Below are positions 35,835-45,645 of a stretch of 53,512 nt of DNA, piece after piece. The stretch is from an uncultured Porphyromonadaceae bacterium (GTDB lineage: Bacteria > Bacteroidota > Bacteroidia > Bacteroidales > Muribaculaceae), in the NCBI GenBank assembly GCA_947175215.1, contig CAMWLR010000010.1:1-53512 (forward strand), in the 5' to 3' direction. The translations under genes were made by a program, and so were the position numbers. Within the stretch, counting starts at the first letter, position 1, and every line of letters begins with the position of its first letter. The notes beneath the pieces were generated by a model. That model had not been told where the DNA came from. It ran no database searches and saw nothing but the letters and a program-made list of their open reading frames with translations.

Positions 35835-36425
35835 ATGCTGACATACAATACAATGCTCAAGCCGCTGGCGATGCCTGAATATGGCCGCAATTTACAGCAG
35901 ATGGTCGACCACTGTATGACGATCGAAGACCGCGAGGAACGTAATATATGCGCGAGGTCGATTATCAGAGCCATGGAGCAGCTGTTCCCCGAGTTGAAAC
36001 TGCCTGAAAATGCTCATAAAGTATGGGATCATCTGGCGATCATGTCAGATTTCAGACTCGATATTGATTATCCCGAGGATGTGGTCAAGCCTGAAGATCT
36101 CAAGACACAACCTGAGACAGTGCCATATGCCCAAAGCGACATACGTCACCGGCACTATGGTAAAATCACATCTCAGATGGTCGGTAAAGCTGCGGCGATG
36201 GAGTCAGGCAAAGAGCGGGATGCAGTGGTGATGTTACTTGCCAACCACATGAAAAAACAGATGCTTGCGCTCAGCCCTGATGGTGTTGACGACCGGAAGA
36301 TATTTACCGATCTCGCTGTGATGTCAGGAGGAGAACTGCGTCTTGACCCCGAGACTCACCGCCTGCATGAATTTCATGAGTTACCCAAACCCCAGACAGG
36401 TAAGAAAAAGAAGAAGCGCAAATGA
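35835..36425 (+). CDS. DUF4290 family protein
   Basis: 196 residues. I recognise the family (DUF4290, confined to Bacteroidota) from the opening YNTMLKPLAMPEYGRNLQQM and the duplicated alpha-helical layout. The family has no established function. There is no signal peptide or membrane segment, so it is cytoplasmic. It ends in a strongly basic tail (GKKKKKRK) that could bind RNA or ribosomes. It overlaps rimM by 4 bp (ATGA), which couples translation and hints at a role near ribosome assembly. As I recall, murA often lies between these two genes in relatives; it is absent here. Confidence 0.8.
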   Translation: MLTYNTMLKPLAMPEYGRNLQQMVDHCMTIEDREERNICARSIIRAMEQLFPELKLPENAHKVWDHLAIMSDFRLDIDYPEDVVKPEDLKTQPETVPYAQSDIRHRHYGKITSQMVGKAAAMESGKERDAVVMLLANHMKKQMLALSPDGVDDRKIFTDLAVMSGGELRLDPETHRLHEFHELPKPQTGKKKKKRK

Positions 36426-36955
36426 TTGATAAATCAGACATCCTCGCGGTCGGCAAGTTCCTTAAACCGCACGGCGTGAATGGTGAAATATCTCTGTTTC
36501 GCGATTTCGACACCCTTGATCTTGAAGATTATAGCTGCGTTATAGTAGATATTGACGGGATATTTGTTCCGTTCTTTATTGATACGGTACGCCCTAAAGG
36601 TGTTGACTCAGACCTGTTGACCATTTCGGGCATCGACAGTGATGATCAAGTCGCTATGCTCACCAACAAGACGGCATACGTCCTCAAGTCAGAAGTGCCA
36701 GACCAAGAGAAAGGGGAGGGCGATGAAGGGCTTTATGCCGATGATTTAATCGGATATACCGTATACCTTGAGGATAAAGGTCTCATAGGTAAGATCATCG
36801 GTATCGAAGACTCGACAGCCAATTATCTGTTTATCGTCGAAACTCGCGGCGGCGATAATTTGTTAATACCTGTGGCAGAGGAGTTCTTCACCGATATCAA
36901 GCCAGATAAAAAGGAGATAGTGATGAGTCTCCCCCAAGGATTACTCGAATTATAA
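36422..36955 (+). CDS. rimM: 16S rRNA processing protein RimM
   Basis: 177 residues. RimM binds ribosomal protein S19 and assists maturation of the 30S head. The N-terminal barrel has VGKFLKPHGVNGEISLF, a close match to the family. The C-terminal PRC-barrel is seen in DDLIGYTVYLEDKGLIGKI and the LIPVAEEFFTDI segment. It overlaps DUF4290 at its start and is followed 18 bp later by a small acidic protein gene. Confidence 0.93.
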   Translation: MIDKSDILAVGKFLKPHGVNGEISLFRDFDTLDLEDYSCVIVDIDGIFVPFFIDTVRPKGVDSDLLTISGIDSDDQVAMLTNKTAYVLKSEVPDQEKGEGDEGLYADDLIGYTVYLEDKGLIGKIIGIEDSTANYLFIVETRGGDNLLIPVAEEFFTDIKPDKKEIVMSLPQGLLEL

Positions 36956-36973
36956 TTAACCTATATACCTGAG

Positions 36974-37273
36974 ATGGAATTTGATGAATTTAGAGCAGTG
37001 ACATTTATTAATGACCGACTCCGTGAAGCCGGTCGCAAACCTTATCCCGAGGATGAAGTGCTTAATGTCATTGATATGATATGGGACTTTTATGAGGAAA
37101 ACGGATTGCTTGATGTAGACGCAGCGGATGACGAGGCCGACGATGACATCGAGCCCGACATGATAGACTATGTGACCCGTATGCTACGCAAGGATAAGGA
37201 AGCCTCTATTGATCCGGCCGATGTACCGCTTATGGTCAGGGCTGAGGTTGATTATGAGGATTCGGTCCTTTAA
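36974..37273 (+). CDS. Small acidic hypothetical protein
   Basis: 99 residues, no family recognised. It is very acidic, especially the DADDEADDDIEPD stretch in the middle. The first half has helical character (TFINDRLREAGRKPYPEDEVLNVIDMIWDFYEENGLLD) and there is no signal or membrane segment. It starts 18 bp after rimM and shares the operon, so I take it as real. An acidic, helical, cytoplasmic protein beside rimM could be a small binding partner, but that is speculation. Confidence 0.7.
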   Translation: MEFDEFRAVTFINDRLREAGRKPYPEDEVLNVIDMIWDFYEENGLLDVDAADDEADDDIEPDMIDYVTRMLRKDKEASIDPADVPLMVRAEVDYEDSVL

Positions 37274-37325
37274 GGGGTTATGATATGACGGACCGACACA
37301 ACGGCCATACGTTTTCAGTTTCATT

Positions 37326-37955
37326 ATGAAGTCAATCTTAAGAACATTAGCGATATGCGGGTTGGTATTGAGCTGTCAATTCAATATGACAGCTCAGACA
37401 CCTGCAGGGGTCGAAGACTCTGTCGAGACGGCCGAAGAGCCCTCGATGGAACAAGCATTGGCCACTCCCATAGTACCTCAGAAGCTAAATGCTTTTGTCA
37501 AAGGTTATATGAAGCGTGAGGCACTCGCCTTGCATAAAGCAGGATATAAAGTCGAGACGATGCGCCAGGGTGAAATCGTTATCGCCACTATACCGACTGA
37601 CAAATTGTTTGCTCCCAATGACTCGGTCCTACTTAAGAATGCAGGCTCATTACTGCGGCCCTTTCTGCCATACTTCAAGGTAAACGGCCGATTTAAGGTA
37701 CTGCTGGCCATACATACCGATGATACCGGATCTGACAATTATCTGACATCTCTGTCAGAGAAACGTATCGTAGCGTTATATGATTATTTTGATACTAACG
37801 GACTACATACCGACTCGTTGACCGGTTATCCGATGGCAGCAAACGAACCGTTGAAAGAGAACTCATCCCGTGCAAACCGAGCCGAAAACCGCAGGCTCGA
37901 AATATATATCATACCGGATACCGGACTGATCGAGGAGATGAAAAACTCAAAATAG
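37326..37955 (+). CDS. OmpA-family protein
   Basis: 209 residues with a signal peptide (about 1-24, ending MTAQ). The C-terminal half (about 95-200) resembles the OmpA peptidoglycan-binding domain: LLRPFLPYFKVNGRFKVLLAIHTDDTGSDNY, LTSLSEKRIVALYDYFDTN, then NRAENRRLEIYI. It is therefore likely an envelope protein that binds peptidoglycan. The region between the signal and the OmpA domain is too short for a barrel. It is the last gene of the run that starts at dxr; the gap before it is 52 bp. Confidence 0.85.
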   Translation: MKSILRTLAICGLVLSCQFNMTAQTPAGVEDSVETAEEPSMEQALATPIVPQKLNAFVKGYMKREALALHKAGYKVETMRQGEIVIATIPTDKLFAPNDSVLLKNAGSLLRPFLPYFKVNGRFKVLLAIHTDDTGSDNYLTSLSEKRIVALYDYFDTNGLHTDSLTGYPMAANEPLKENSSRANRAENRRLEIYIIPDTGLIEEMKNSK

Positions 37956-38030
37956 TTTATCCCTCTAATTGTTTTTACCTCATCTAATCATCTACCTTAT
38001 AATATCCTCATTTAATATCGGCAATGAGTG

Positions 38031-38061
38031 TTTGAGGTTAGACTGATTTTTAGTAACTTTG
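38031..38061 (+). promoter_or_regulatory. proS promoter
   Basis: TTTG (38031-38034), 19 bp, then TAACTTTG (38054-38061) fit the consensus. The leader is about 30 nt. An imperfect palindrome GCGCTAAAA/TTTTAACGC overlaps the predicted start. Confidence 0.75.
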
Positions 38062-38094
38062 CGCTAAAATTTTAACGCAGATAAGATATTTGCA

Positions 38095-39576
38095 ATGGCA
38101 AAAGAACTAAAAGACCTGACTAAACGTGCCGACAACTACTCTCAATGGTATAATGACCTGGTAGTCAAGGCTGACTTGGCGGAGCAGTCACCCGTCAGAG
38201 GCTGTATGATTATCAAGCCCTATGGCTACGCCATATGGGAACGTATGCAGCACACCCTTGACGAGATGTTCAAGGCAACCGGAGTCCAGAACGCATATTT
38301 CCCCCTGCTTATTCCCAAATCATTTCTCTGTAAAGAAGCCGAGCACGTCGAAGGCTTTGCAAAGGAATGTGCCGTAGTCACACATTACCGCCTTAAGAAT
38401 GATCCAGACGGCAACGGTGTCGTAGTTGACCCCGAGGCCAAACTTGAGGAGGAACTTATTATCCGCCCGACCTCTGAGACAATTATATGGAACACTTACC
38501 GCAACTGGATTAATTCGTATCGCGATCTACCCATACTTTGCAACCAGTGGGCAAATGTGATGCGCTGGGAGATGCGTACACGTATGTTCCTCCGCACAAG
38601 TGAATTCCTGTGGCAGGAGGGTCATACTGCCCATGCCACCAGCGAGGAAGCCGAAGCGAAGACTAAGGAAATGATCGAGGTCTACCGTGAATTTGCGGAG
38701 AAGTATCTCGGTATTCCTGTCATAACAGGCGTCAAGAGTGCCAACGAACGCTTTGCCGGTGCGGTGGATACATACACCATAGAGGCTATGATGCAAGACG
38801 GCAAGGCGTTGCAGTCAGGTACAAGTCACTTCCTGGGACAGAATTTTGCCAAGGCATTTGATGTGACATTTGTCAACCGTGACAATAAGCCCGAATATGT
38901 ATGGGCAACCTCATGGGGTGTATCTACCCGCCTGATGGGCGCAATGATCATGGCACACTCAGACGACAACGGCCTCGTATTGCCACCTCACATCGCCCCC
39001 ATCCATGTGGTAATCGTCCCCATATATAAAAATGACGAGCAGCGAGAGGCTATAACCGCAGCCGTTAACCCGATTATCGATCAGCTCAGGGCTCTCGGCA
39101 TACGCGTGAAATATGATGACGCAGACAATCGCCGTCCCGGCTTTAAGTTTGCTGATTATGAGCTTAAGGGTGTGCCTGTGCGTCTCGCTATCGGCGCCAG
39201 AGATCTCGAGAACGGCACAGTCGAACTTATGCGCCGTGATACACTCGAGAAGCAGGTTGAACCGCTAGAAGGTATTGCCGAATTTATCAAGAATCTACTT
39301 GAGGATATTCAGCAGAACATCTATAACAAGGCTCTCAAGCATCGCGAGGAGATGACCCGTGAGGTTGATACTTATGAGGAGTTCAAAAAAGAGATCGAGA
39401 AAGGTGGCTTCCTGCTTTGCCACTGGGACGGCACACCGGAGACCGAAGAGAAGATCAAGGCCGAGACCAAGGCTACCATCAGATGTATCCCTCTCAACGG
39501 TGACAAAACTCCCGGTAAGTGTATGGTCACCGGCAAGCCCTCAGCCCAACGCGTGATCTTCGCCAGAAACTATTGA
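38095..39576 (+). CDS. proS: Prolyl-tRNA synthetase (type 3)
   Basis: 493-residue class II synthetase that charges tRNA-Pro. The N-terminal part has the class II motifs ([17 protein letters not shown], then [15 protein letters not shown] and [13 protein letters not shown]). It lacks the editing insertion of the bacterial type and has the archaeal/eukaryal-like C-terminal domain with [20 protein letters not shown] and a Tyr at the extreme end (FARNY). This makes it the short 'type 3' form common in Bacteroidota. It has its own promoter and terminator and is a single-gene unit. Confidence 0.96.
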   Translation: MAKELKDLTKRADNYSQWYNDLVVKADLAEQSPVRGCMIIKPYGYAIWERMQHTLDEMFKATGVQNAYFPLLIPKSFLCKEAEHVEGFAKECAVVTHYRLKNDPDGNGVVVDPEAKLEEELIIRPTSETIIWNTYRNWINSYRDLPILCNQWANVMRWEMRTRMFLRTSEFLWQEGHTAHATSEEAEAKTKEMIEVYREFAEKYLGIPVITGVKSANERFAGAVDTYTIEAMMQDGKALQSGTSHFLGQNFAKAFDVTFVNRDNKPEYVWATSWGVSTRLMGAMIMAHSDDNGLVLPPHIAPIHVVIVPIYKNDEQREAITAAVNPIIDQLRALGIRVKYDDADNRRPGFKFADYELKGVPVRLAIGARDLENGTVELMRRDTLEKQVEPLEGIAEFIKNLLEDIQQNIYNKALKHREEMTREVDTYEEFKKEIEKGGFLLCHWDGTPETEEKIKAETKATIRCIPLNGDKTPGKCMVTGKPSAQRVIFARNY

Positions 39577-39613
39577 TACCGACGACTTATCAGGTCGGGT
39601 ATAACCGGATATG

Positions 39614-39650
39614 ATTGCAGGGGTGTCAACACGTAACCCCTGCAATTTTT
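39614..39650 (+). terminator. Terminator after proS
   Basis: ATTGCAGGGGT (39614-39624) pairs with ACCCCTGCAAT (39636-39646), an 11-bp stem with an 11-nt loop followed by a T-run (39646-39650). It lies 37 bp past the proS stop. Confidence 0.85.
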
Positions 39651-39666
39651 ATAATACTCATTTGCG

Positions 39667-40752
39667 ATGACAATAATGCAGACAAGCAGTAATAACGATA
39701 ACTTACATATTCTTCACTGCAATTTCTCCATGACCACCGGCGGAGCGGAGACTATGCTTGTTGACATAATCAACGGACAAATTGCCAAAGGGGCACATGT
39801 CACCTATATCGTCATCAACAATCTCATCGACGAGTCTCTTTTATCCAAACTTGACAAGCGTACCGACATCATACGCATGGACCGAAAACCGGGGAGTAAT
39901 CCTCTGCTGCTGATGTGGAAACTTAATAGCTTGATTGCGAAAATTAATCCCGACATTATACATGTGCATAATCACAAACTTTGCCGTCTGATCAGGCGAA
40001 AACGTGACCGACTGCTGTATACCGTTCATGACATCAATACCACGATGAAATATACGGCTAACGTGAGAATGGCAGCGATAACCGATGCGGTAGAGTCCTA
40101 TATCAGACAATCACGCCCCGATGCCAAAGTAGCCACAATCCTAAATGGGATACGCACACAAGAAATAAAACCGAGAGAAGACAGACCGCTCCCCGATACA
40201 TTCAGATTAGTGCAGGTCGGACGTCTGACATCGCGTAAAAAAGGACAGGATATATTGATAGATGCCGTCGGGATACTTAAAAAGAGGGGGATCGACAATG
40301 TCGAGGTCACCTTTATCGGCGATGGCCCAGACTATGACTGTCTCAAAGCCCGGGCAGCCTCAATCGGGGTGAGCACACGGGTACATTTCGCCGGCCTGCG
40401 CGACCGTGAATATATCTACACGACATTAAAGGATTATGATGCCATGTGTCACCCGTCACGTTGGGAGGGATTCGGCCTGATAATAGCCGAAGCGATGGCG
40501 GCCGGACTGCCTTTGCTCGTCACCGCCGGTGACGGCCCGTGGGAGGTAGCTGATCATGGCCGTCTCTGCATCTCGTTTACCGGAGATAACCCTGAAGCGT
40601 GTGCCAATGCTATCCAACAACTCATCAGCAATTATAACGAAGCCCTCCGCATTGCTGCGGACGGCCGTGAGTTTGTTGCTAAATACGATATCTCAAACAC
40701 TGTCGACAATTATCTAAAACTATACAGCGCCATTATCAAGGGAGAGTTCTGA
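39667..40752 (+). CDS. Glycosyltransferase family 4 protein
   Basis: 361 residues with the GT-B fold of the GT4 family. The N-terminal domain opens with HCNFSMTTGGAETMLVDIIN. The C-terminal donor-binding domain shows FRLVQVGRLTSRKKGQDI, then SRWEGFGLIIAEAMAAGLP with the paired Glu residues that bind the nucleotide sugar. It lacks a signal peptide. Sugar and acceptor cannot be read, and no neighbouring glycan gene helps; it stands alone between proS and the convergent hut operon. It could act in LPS, capsule or glycoprotein synthesis. Confidence 0.9.
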   Translation: MTIMQTSSNNDNLHILHCNFSMTTGGAETMLVDIINGQIAKGAHVTYIVINNLIDESLLSKLDKRTDIIRMDRKPGSNPLLLMWKLNSLIAKINPDIIHVHNHKLCRLIRRKRDRLLYTVHDINTTMKYTANVRMAAITDAVESYIRQSRPDAKVATILNGIRTQEIKPREDRPLPDTFRLVQVGRLTSRKKGQDILIDAVGILKKRGIDNVEVTFIGDGPDYDCLKARAASIGVSTRVHFAGLRDREYIYTTLKDYDAMCHPSRWEGFGLIIAEAMAAGLPLLVTAGDGPWEVADHGRLCISFTGDNPEACANAIQQLISNYNEALRIAADGREFVAKYDISNTVDNYLKLYSAIIKGEF

Positions 40753-40806
40753 TGATAAGAGAATCGTTTTTCGCTTCTGAGAAATAAGTCCGCACCCTCG
40801 GGATGA

Positions 40807-42057
40807 TTAGATAGAGTGACCTTTAAGGAACACTCTTGTTATGAGCGGCTCGGTATAGGCATATTGCAGATATGCAAGTGACGGCAGGGGAGTGGTGAGG
40901 AAGAATGAGGCATAGAATCCGGGGACGATAGCTCCGATATTATCAAGTCCCATAGCAGCCGCACCGTTAACGGTAACTGCTGATATTGATTCCTCGGGTG
41001 TGAGGTGCATCTTGATACATCCTAAAGAGGAGACAAATCTCATCGAACCTGACGGCGAGCTGCCCGGATTGTAGTCGGATGCAAGAGCCAGCGGCATCCC
41101 TGCATCTATAACCTTACGCGCATTTCCGTATGGTAGACCAAGGAAAAAAGATGCACCGGGCAACATTGTAGGGATGGTATCAGATCCCATGAGTGCCTCT
41201 ATTTCGTCATCAGTGATATGTTCGAGATGATCGACAGAGAGCGCGTTGTGGGTTACACCGACCTGAACACCACCCGAGACGGCGAGTTCGTTGGCATGGA
41301 TTTTGGGCCTGAGTCCGTAAGGCTTGGCAGCCTCAAGTATCCTCGCGGTCTCATCAACAGTAAAGAAACCATTATCGCAGAATACATCGACATAATCGGC
41401 AAGCCGCTCTGCTGCCACAGCCGGCAACATCTCCCGTATTATCATATCGACATATTCACCCTGTCGACCGATATATGCCCGACCGACAGCGTGTGCGCCA
41501 AGGAATGTCGAACGGATCTCAATCTGAGGGAAATCATCGCGTAGCCGTCTGATAACCCGCAACATCTTTAGCTCACCCTCAGTTGTCAGGCCATATCCGC
41601 TCTTTATCTCTATCGCTCCTGTCCCGAATGACATGCACTGTCTGAGACGATGTGATGCCGAGAGATAGAGGTCGTCCTCGGATGTACGGTTTAGCAGATC
41701 GGCCGAGTTGAGAATACCACCGCCACGGCTGGCGATCTCTTCGTAAGACATCCCCGCGATTTTATCACGGAACTCGCCATCTCTACTGCCCGGATATACA
41801 AGATGTGTATGAGAGTCACAGAAACAGGGGAAAAGCCAACCATCACAAGCATCAAATACCAGCCTGAAGTTATCCTCTGCTGGACATTCGGCCATTGGTC
41901 CGAACCCGGCAATCTTCTCGCCTGCGACAGCGAGCCACGCATTGTCAAGCACCGGCAGGCGATTCATCTTCTCGCCTGACAACACCCCGGGCGCAGTATC
42001 ATATACACCGACAAGGATACCTATATTTTTTATTAAAAGCGTATCAGAATCATTCAT
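40807..42057 (-). CDS. hutI: Imidazolonepropionase
   Basis: 416-residue amidohydrolase that opens imidazolone propionate to N-formiminoglutamate, the third step of histidine breakdown. The metal-binding SHTH with His83 and His85, the KIHANEL segment, the SVDHLEH segment and ALASDYNPGSSP are as expected of the family. It is the last gene of the ftcD-hutU-hutH-hutI operon, 28 bp after hutH. Length is normal. Confidence 0.96.
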   Translation of the reverse strand: MNDSDTLLIKNIGILVGVYDTAPGVLSGEKMNRLPVLDNAWLAVAGEKIAGFGPMAECPAEDNFRLVFDACDGWLFPCFCDSHTHLVYPGSRDGEFRDKIAGMSYEEIASRGGGILNSADLLNRTSEDDLYLSASHRLRQCMSFGTGAIEIKSGYGLTTEGELKMLRVIRRLRDDFPQIEIRSTFLGAHAVGRAYIGRQGEYVDMIIREMLPAVAAERLADYVDVFCDNGFFTVDETARILEAAKPYGLRPKIHANELAVSGGVQVGVTHNALSVDHLEHITDDEIEALMGSDTIPTMLPGASFFLGLPYGNARKVIDAGMPLALASDYNPGSSPSGSMRFVSSLGCIKMHLTPEESISAVTVNGAAAMGLDNIGAIVPGFYASFFLTTPLPSLAYLQYAYTEPLITRVFLKGHSI

Positions 42058-42085
42058 GGTATTAATCGATTATTGCTGAGCGTGA

Positions 42086-43576
42086 TTAGTTATTACGCAG
42101 AAATTCGACAGAGGTCTCGATCCATGGGTGCATCACGCAATCATTTTCGATAAAAGGCACCACCTTACGATATTCCTTATGCCATTGACTGATAATCGGT
42201 GAGGACTGCGCCGGATCTCTAAAATCAAGGGCCTGGGCTGCATTAAGCAATTCGATTGCCAGGACTCGCTCTGTGTTATCGACTACCCTAAGAAGTTTTG
42301 TGGCCGAATTTGACCCCATAGAGACATGATCTTCCTGGCCTTGCGACGAGGGGATAGAGTCAACGCTATTGGGCCAGCATAATCCCTTTGACTGACTTAC
42401 TATCGAGGCAGCGGCATATTGAGGAATCATGAAACCGCTGTTTAAGCCCGGCTTGGCAACAAGGAATGAGGGAAGACCGCGTACTCCGGAAATCAGACGG
42501 TAAATTCGGCGTTCTGAGATATTAGCAATCTCGGCCATAGCCACAGCGAGAAAATCCATAGGCAGAGCTATCGGTTCGCCGTGAAAGTTACCCGCCGACA
42601 CAATCAGATTATCATCGGGGAAAATAGTAGGGTTATCGGTCGGCGCATTAATCTCTTCTTGCAGACGATTCCAGACATAATTAAAAGTGTCTTTTGCCGC
42701 ACCATGTACCTGAGGAATACAGCGGAACGAGTAAGGGTCCTGAACATGAGCTTTTTTACGGCGAGCCAACGCACTACCCTCAATAAGACGGCGAAATTCG
42801 GCAGCGGTCTGTATCTGCCCTGCATGATTCCTCACCTCATTCACCTCTTTACCAAACGGCTCGGGACGGCCGTCAAAAGCCTCAAGAGACATCGCTCCGA
42901 TCTTATCGGCGAGCCTTAACAAACGAGCCGACTTGATAAGGGCATAAACCCCGTGTGCGCTCATAAATTGCGTGCCGTTAAGGAGCGCAAGCCCCTCTTT
43001 GGATTGCAATGTCAACGATTCCCATCCCATCTCCTTTAATACATCTGCTGCCGGGCGTTTCTCTCCCTTATATTTGACTTCGCCAAGTCCTAACAGAGGC
43101 AAAGAGAGATGTGCGAGCGGTGCAAGATCACCCGACGCACCGAGTGACCCCTGCTGATATACCACAGGCAAAATATCTTCATTAAAAAAATCGATAAGAC
43201 GAGAAACAGTCGCTAACTGTACGCCAGAGTTGCCATAGCTCAAAGACTGTATCTTAAGAAGCAGCATCAGCCTGACGACATCATCACATACCTCATCTCC
43301 GATACCACAGGCATGGCTCATTACAAGATTCTTTTGCAGTTGAGAAAGCTGATCAGAGTCTATCGAGATATTGCATAATGAGCCAAAACCGGTTGTGATA
43401 CCATAGATAGGTTCGGTGGCATTGGCCATCTTCTTGTCAAGGAACTCTCTGCATATGAGTATACGTCTTTCGGCATCCTTGCCAAGAGCTATTTTCATCT
43501 TTTTGTCAAGTATCTCTGCAACATGGTCGATCTTGAGTAAATCAGATGAAATATAATGAATATTATCGTGCATCAT
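42086..43576 (-). CDS. hutH: Histidine ammonia-lyase
   Basis: 496-residue enzyme that removes ammonia from histidine to give urocanate. The tripeptide Ala147-Ser148-Gly149 in GSLGASGDLAPL forms the MIO electrophile, and YGITTGFG with the catalytic Tyr58 is present. Downstream family signatures QDPYSFRC and NPTIFPDD are seen. Two adjacent ATG codons open the frame; either may start it. It lies 29 bp downstream of hutU in the hut operon. Confidence 0.97.
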   Translation of the reverse strand: MMHDNIHYISSDLLKIDHVAEILDKKMKIALGKDAERRILICREFLDKKMANATEPIYGITTGFGSLCNISIDSDQLSQLQKNLVMSHACGIGDEVCDDVVRLMLLLKIQSLSYGNSGVQLATVSRLIDFFNEDILPVVYQQGSLGASGDLAPLAHLSLPLLGLGEVKYKGEKRPAADVLKEMGWESLTLQSKEGLALLNGTQFMSAHGVYALIKSARLLRLADKIGAMSLEAFDGRPEPFGKEVNEVRNHAGQIQTAAEFRRLIEGSALARRKKAHVQDPYSFRCIPQVHGAAKDTFNYVWNRLQEEINAPTDNPTIFPDDNLIVSAGNFHGEPIALPMDFLAVAMAEIANISERRIYRLISGVRGLPSFLVAKPGLNSGFMIPQYAAASIVSQSKGLCWPNSVDSIPSSQGQEDHVSMGSNSATKLLRVVDNTERVLAIELLNAAQALDFRDPAQSSPIISQWHKEYRKVVPFIENDCVMHPWIETSVEFLRNN

Positions 43577-43605
43577 AATAATATATTCATGAGATTATCA
43601 GATAT

Positions 43606-45621
43606 TTAATCAGCCAGAGCGGCAGCTATGATTTTATCATCAGCAATATTGGGCAAGGTGACTTTGAGGCCCGGAGTACGGTCCATCTCACGCTTGACAG
43701 CATCTATGGCCCCGTAATTACGTCCCCAAGATCGTCTTGCGATACCGTTATTGACATCCCAAAGGAGCATATTGCGTATCTTGCGGTCTGCCTCTTCTGA
43801 GCCCTCTATCACCATGCCGAAACCTCCGTTTATCACTTCGCCCCAGCCGACACCGCCTCCATTGTGGAGTGACACCCAGGTTGCACCTCGGAAAGAGTCT
43901 CCGATAACATTCTGCACAGCCATGTCGGCAGTGTACTGTGATCCGTCAGTAATGTTTGAGGTCTCACGATAGGGAGAGTCTGTGCCGGAGACATCATGAT
44001 GGTCACGCCCGAGAACTATCGGTGCTGATATTTCGCCATTGCGTATCGCCTCATTAAATGCGAGAGCAATCTGTTTACGTCCCTCCGCATCGGCATAAAG
44101 AATTCTCGCCTGCGAACCGACCACAAGATTATTTGCGGCCGCCTCCTTAATCCAATGTAGATTGTCAGCAAGCTGTCCTTTAATATCTTCAGGTGCATCG
44201 GCAAGCATTCTTTCGAGCACATCAGCCGCAATCTCATCGGTTTTACGCAAATCCTCAGGATCGCAAGATGTACACACCCACCTGAAAGGACCGAAGCCGT
44301 AGTCAAAGAATCGTGGCCCCATGATATCCTGAACATACGACGGGTATCTGAAAGTCCCGTCATCATTCAATACGTCCGCTCCGGCACGTGATGCCTCTAA
44401 CAGGAAAGCGTTACCATAATCAAAGAAATACATCCCACGTGCCGTCAGCCGATTTATGGCTTCAACCTGACGACGTAGAGATTCCTTTACGGCTTCCTTA
44501 AACTTGTCGGGATCTTCGGCCATCATCTTGCGGGCCTCTTCATAAGAATAATCCACAGGATAATATCCTCCGGCCCACGGATTATGTAATGATGTCTGGT
44601 CAGATCCGAGATTAACCGTAATCTCCTCGTCGGCAAGACGTTCCCATAGATCAACAATATTACCCTGATAAGCAAGCGATACCACCTCTTTTGCTTCAAC
44701 GGCTTGACGGATACGAGCTATCAGGTGATCAAGAGACTCATATACCTCGTCTACCCAACCCTGTCGCTGACGTTTCTCGACGGCCGCCGGATTAATTTCG
44801 GCTGTAACGCTGACAACCCCTGAGATATTACCGGCTTTGGGCTGTGCACCTGACATACCGCCGAGACCGGCAGTGACAAATAACATCCCTTTAAGGGAAT
44901 CAGCGCCCTCGGGTAGATGACTGCGGCCTGCATTCATTACCGTAATTGTCGTGCCGTGTACGATTCCCTGCGGTCCGATATACATATATGAGCCGGCTGT
45001 CATCTGGCCATATTGCGATACACCGAGAGCATTCATACGCTCCCAATCGTCAGGCTTAGAGTAATTAGGTATGACCATACCGTTAGTGACAACCACTCGA
45101 GGTGCATCCTTGCTTGACGGGAAGAGGCCGAGAGGATGACCCGAATACATCACCAGAGTCTGCTCATCAGTCATCTCGCTCAGATATTTCATTGTCAGGC
45201 GATATTGAGCCCAGTTCTGAAACACCGCTCCGTTGCCCCCATAAGTTATAAGTTCGTGAGGATGTTGTGCAACCGCCGGATCAAGATTATTCTGAATCAT
45301 CATCATGATAGCGGCAGCCTGACGGGATTTTGCGGGGTAGTGGTCGATCGGCCGGGCCTTCATTTCATATTCAGGGCGCAAGCGATACATATATATACGG
45401 CCGTAGTCTGCCAATTCGCGAGCAAATTCTACGGCGAGTTCTGCATGCGTCTCTGGCGGGAAATAACGTAATGCATTCCGCAGAGCGAGTTGTTTCTCGT
45501 ATGGAGTAAGGATGTCTTTACGACGCGGTGCATGATTGACAGTATGGTCGAGAGGTCGTGGAGAGGGGAGTGGCGAGGGAATACCCGCCATTATATCATT
45601 CTGAAATTCCCTTAGTGTCAT
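43606..45621 (-). CDS. hutU: Urocanate hydratase
   Basis: 671-residue NAD-dependent enzyme that converts urocanate to imidazolone propionate. Motifs include YSGHPLGLFPSSKDAPRVVV, the glycine-rich VTAGLGGMSGAQPKA segment for NAD, and NGGGVGWGEVINGGFG near the C-terminus. It is about 110 residues longer than the well-known Pseudomonas HutU and is close in length to the animal enzyme. It lies between ftcD (24-bp gap) and hutH (29-bp gap). Confidence 0.96.
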   Translation of the reverse strand: MTLREFQNDIMAGIPSPLPSPRPLDHTVNHAPRRKDILTPYEKQLALRNALRYFPPETHAELAVEFARELADYGRIYMYRLRPEYEMKARPIDHYPAKSRQAAAIMMMIQNNLDPAVAQHPHELITYGGNGAVFQNWAQYRLTMKYLSEMTDEQTLVMYSGHPLGLFPSSKDAPRVVVTNGMVIPNYSKPDDWERMNALGVSQYGQMTAGSYMYIGPQGIVHGTTITVMNAGRSHLPEGADSLKGMLFVTAGLGGMSGAQPKAGNISGVVSVTAEINPAAVEKRQRQGWVDEVYESLDHLIARIRQAVEAKEVVSLAYQGNIVDLWERLADEEITVNLGSDQTSLHNPWAGGYYPVDYSYEEARKMMAEDPDKFKEAVKESLRRQVEAINRLTARGMYFFDYGNAFLLEASRAGADVLNDDGTFRYPSYVQDIMGPRFFDYGFGPFRWVCTSCDPEDLRKTDEIAADVLERMLADAPEDIKGQLADNLHWIKEAAANNLVVGSQARILYADAEGRKQIALAFNEAIRNGEISAPIVLGRDHHDVSGTDSPYRETSNITDGSQYTADMAVQNVIGDSFRGATWVSLHNGGGVGWGEVINGGFGMVIEGSEEADRKIRNMLLWDVNNGIARRSWGRNYGAIDAVKREMDRTPGLKVTLPNIADDKIIAAALAD

Positions 45622-45645
45622 TTGAGAAGCGGATTATAAGGTTGA

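Noticed and set aside
38061-38078. Imperfect palindrome after the proS -7 box as a third 5'-terminal hairpin
   Set aside because: It begins inside the -7 box, the central loop is too small, and it has a C/A mismatch; most of the left arm would lie upstream of the transcript start.
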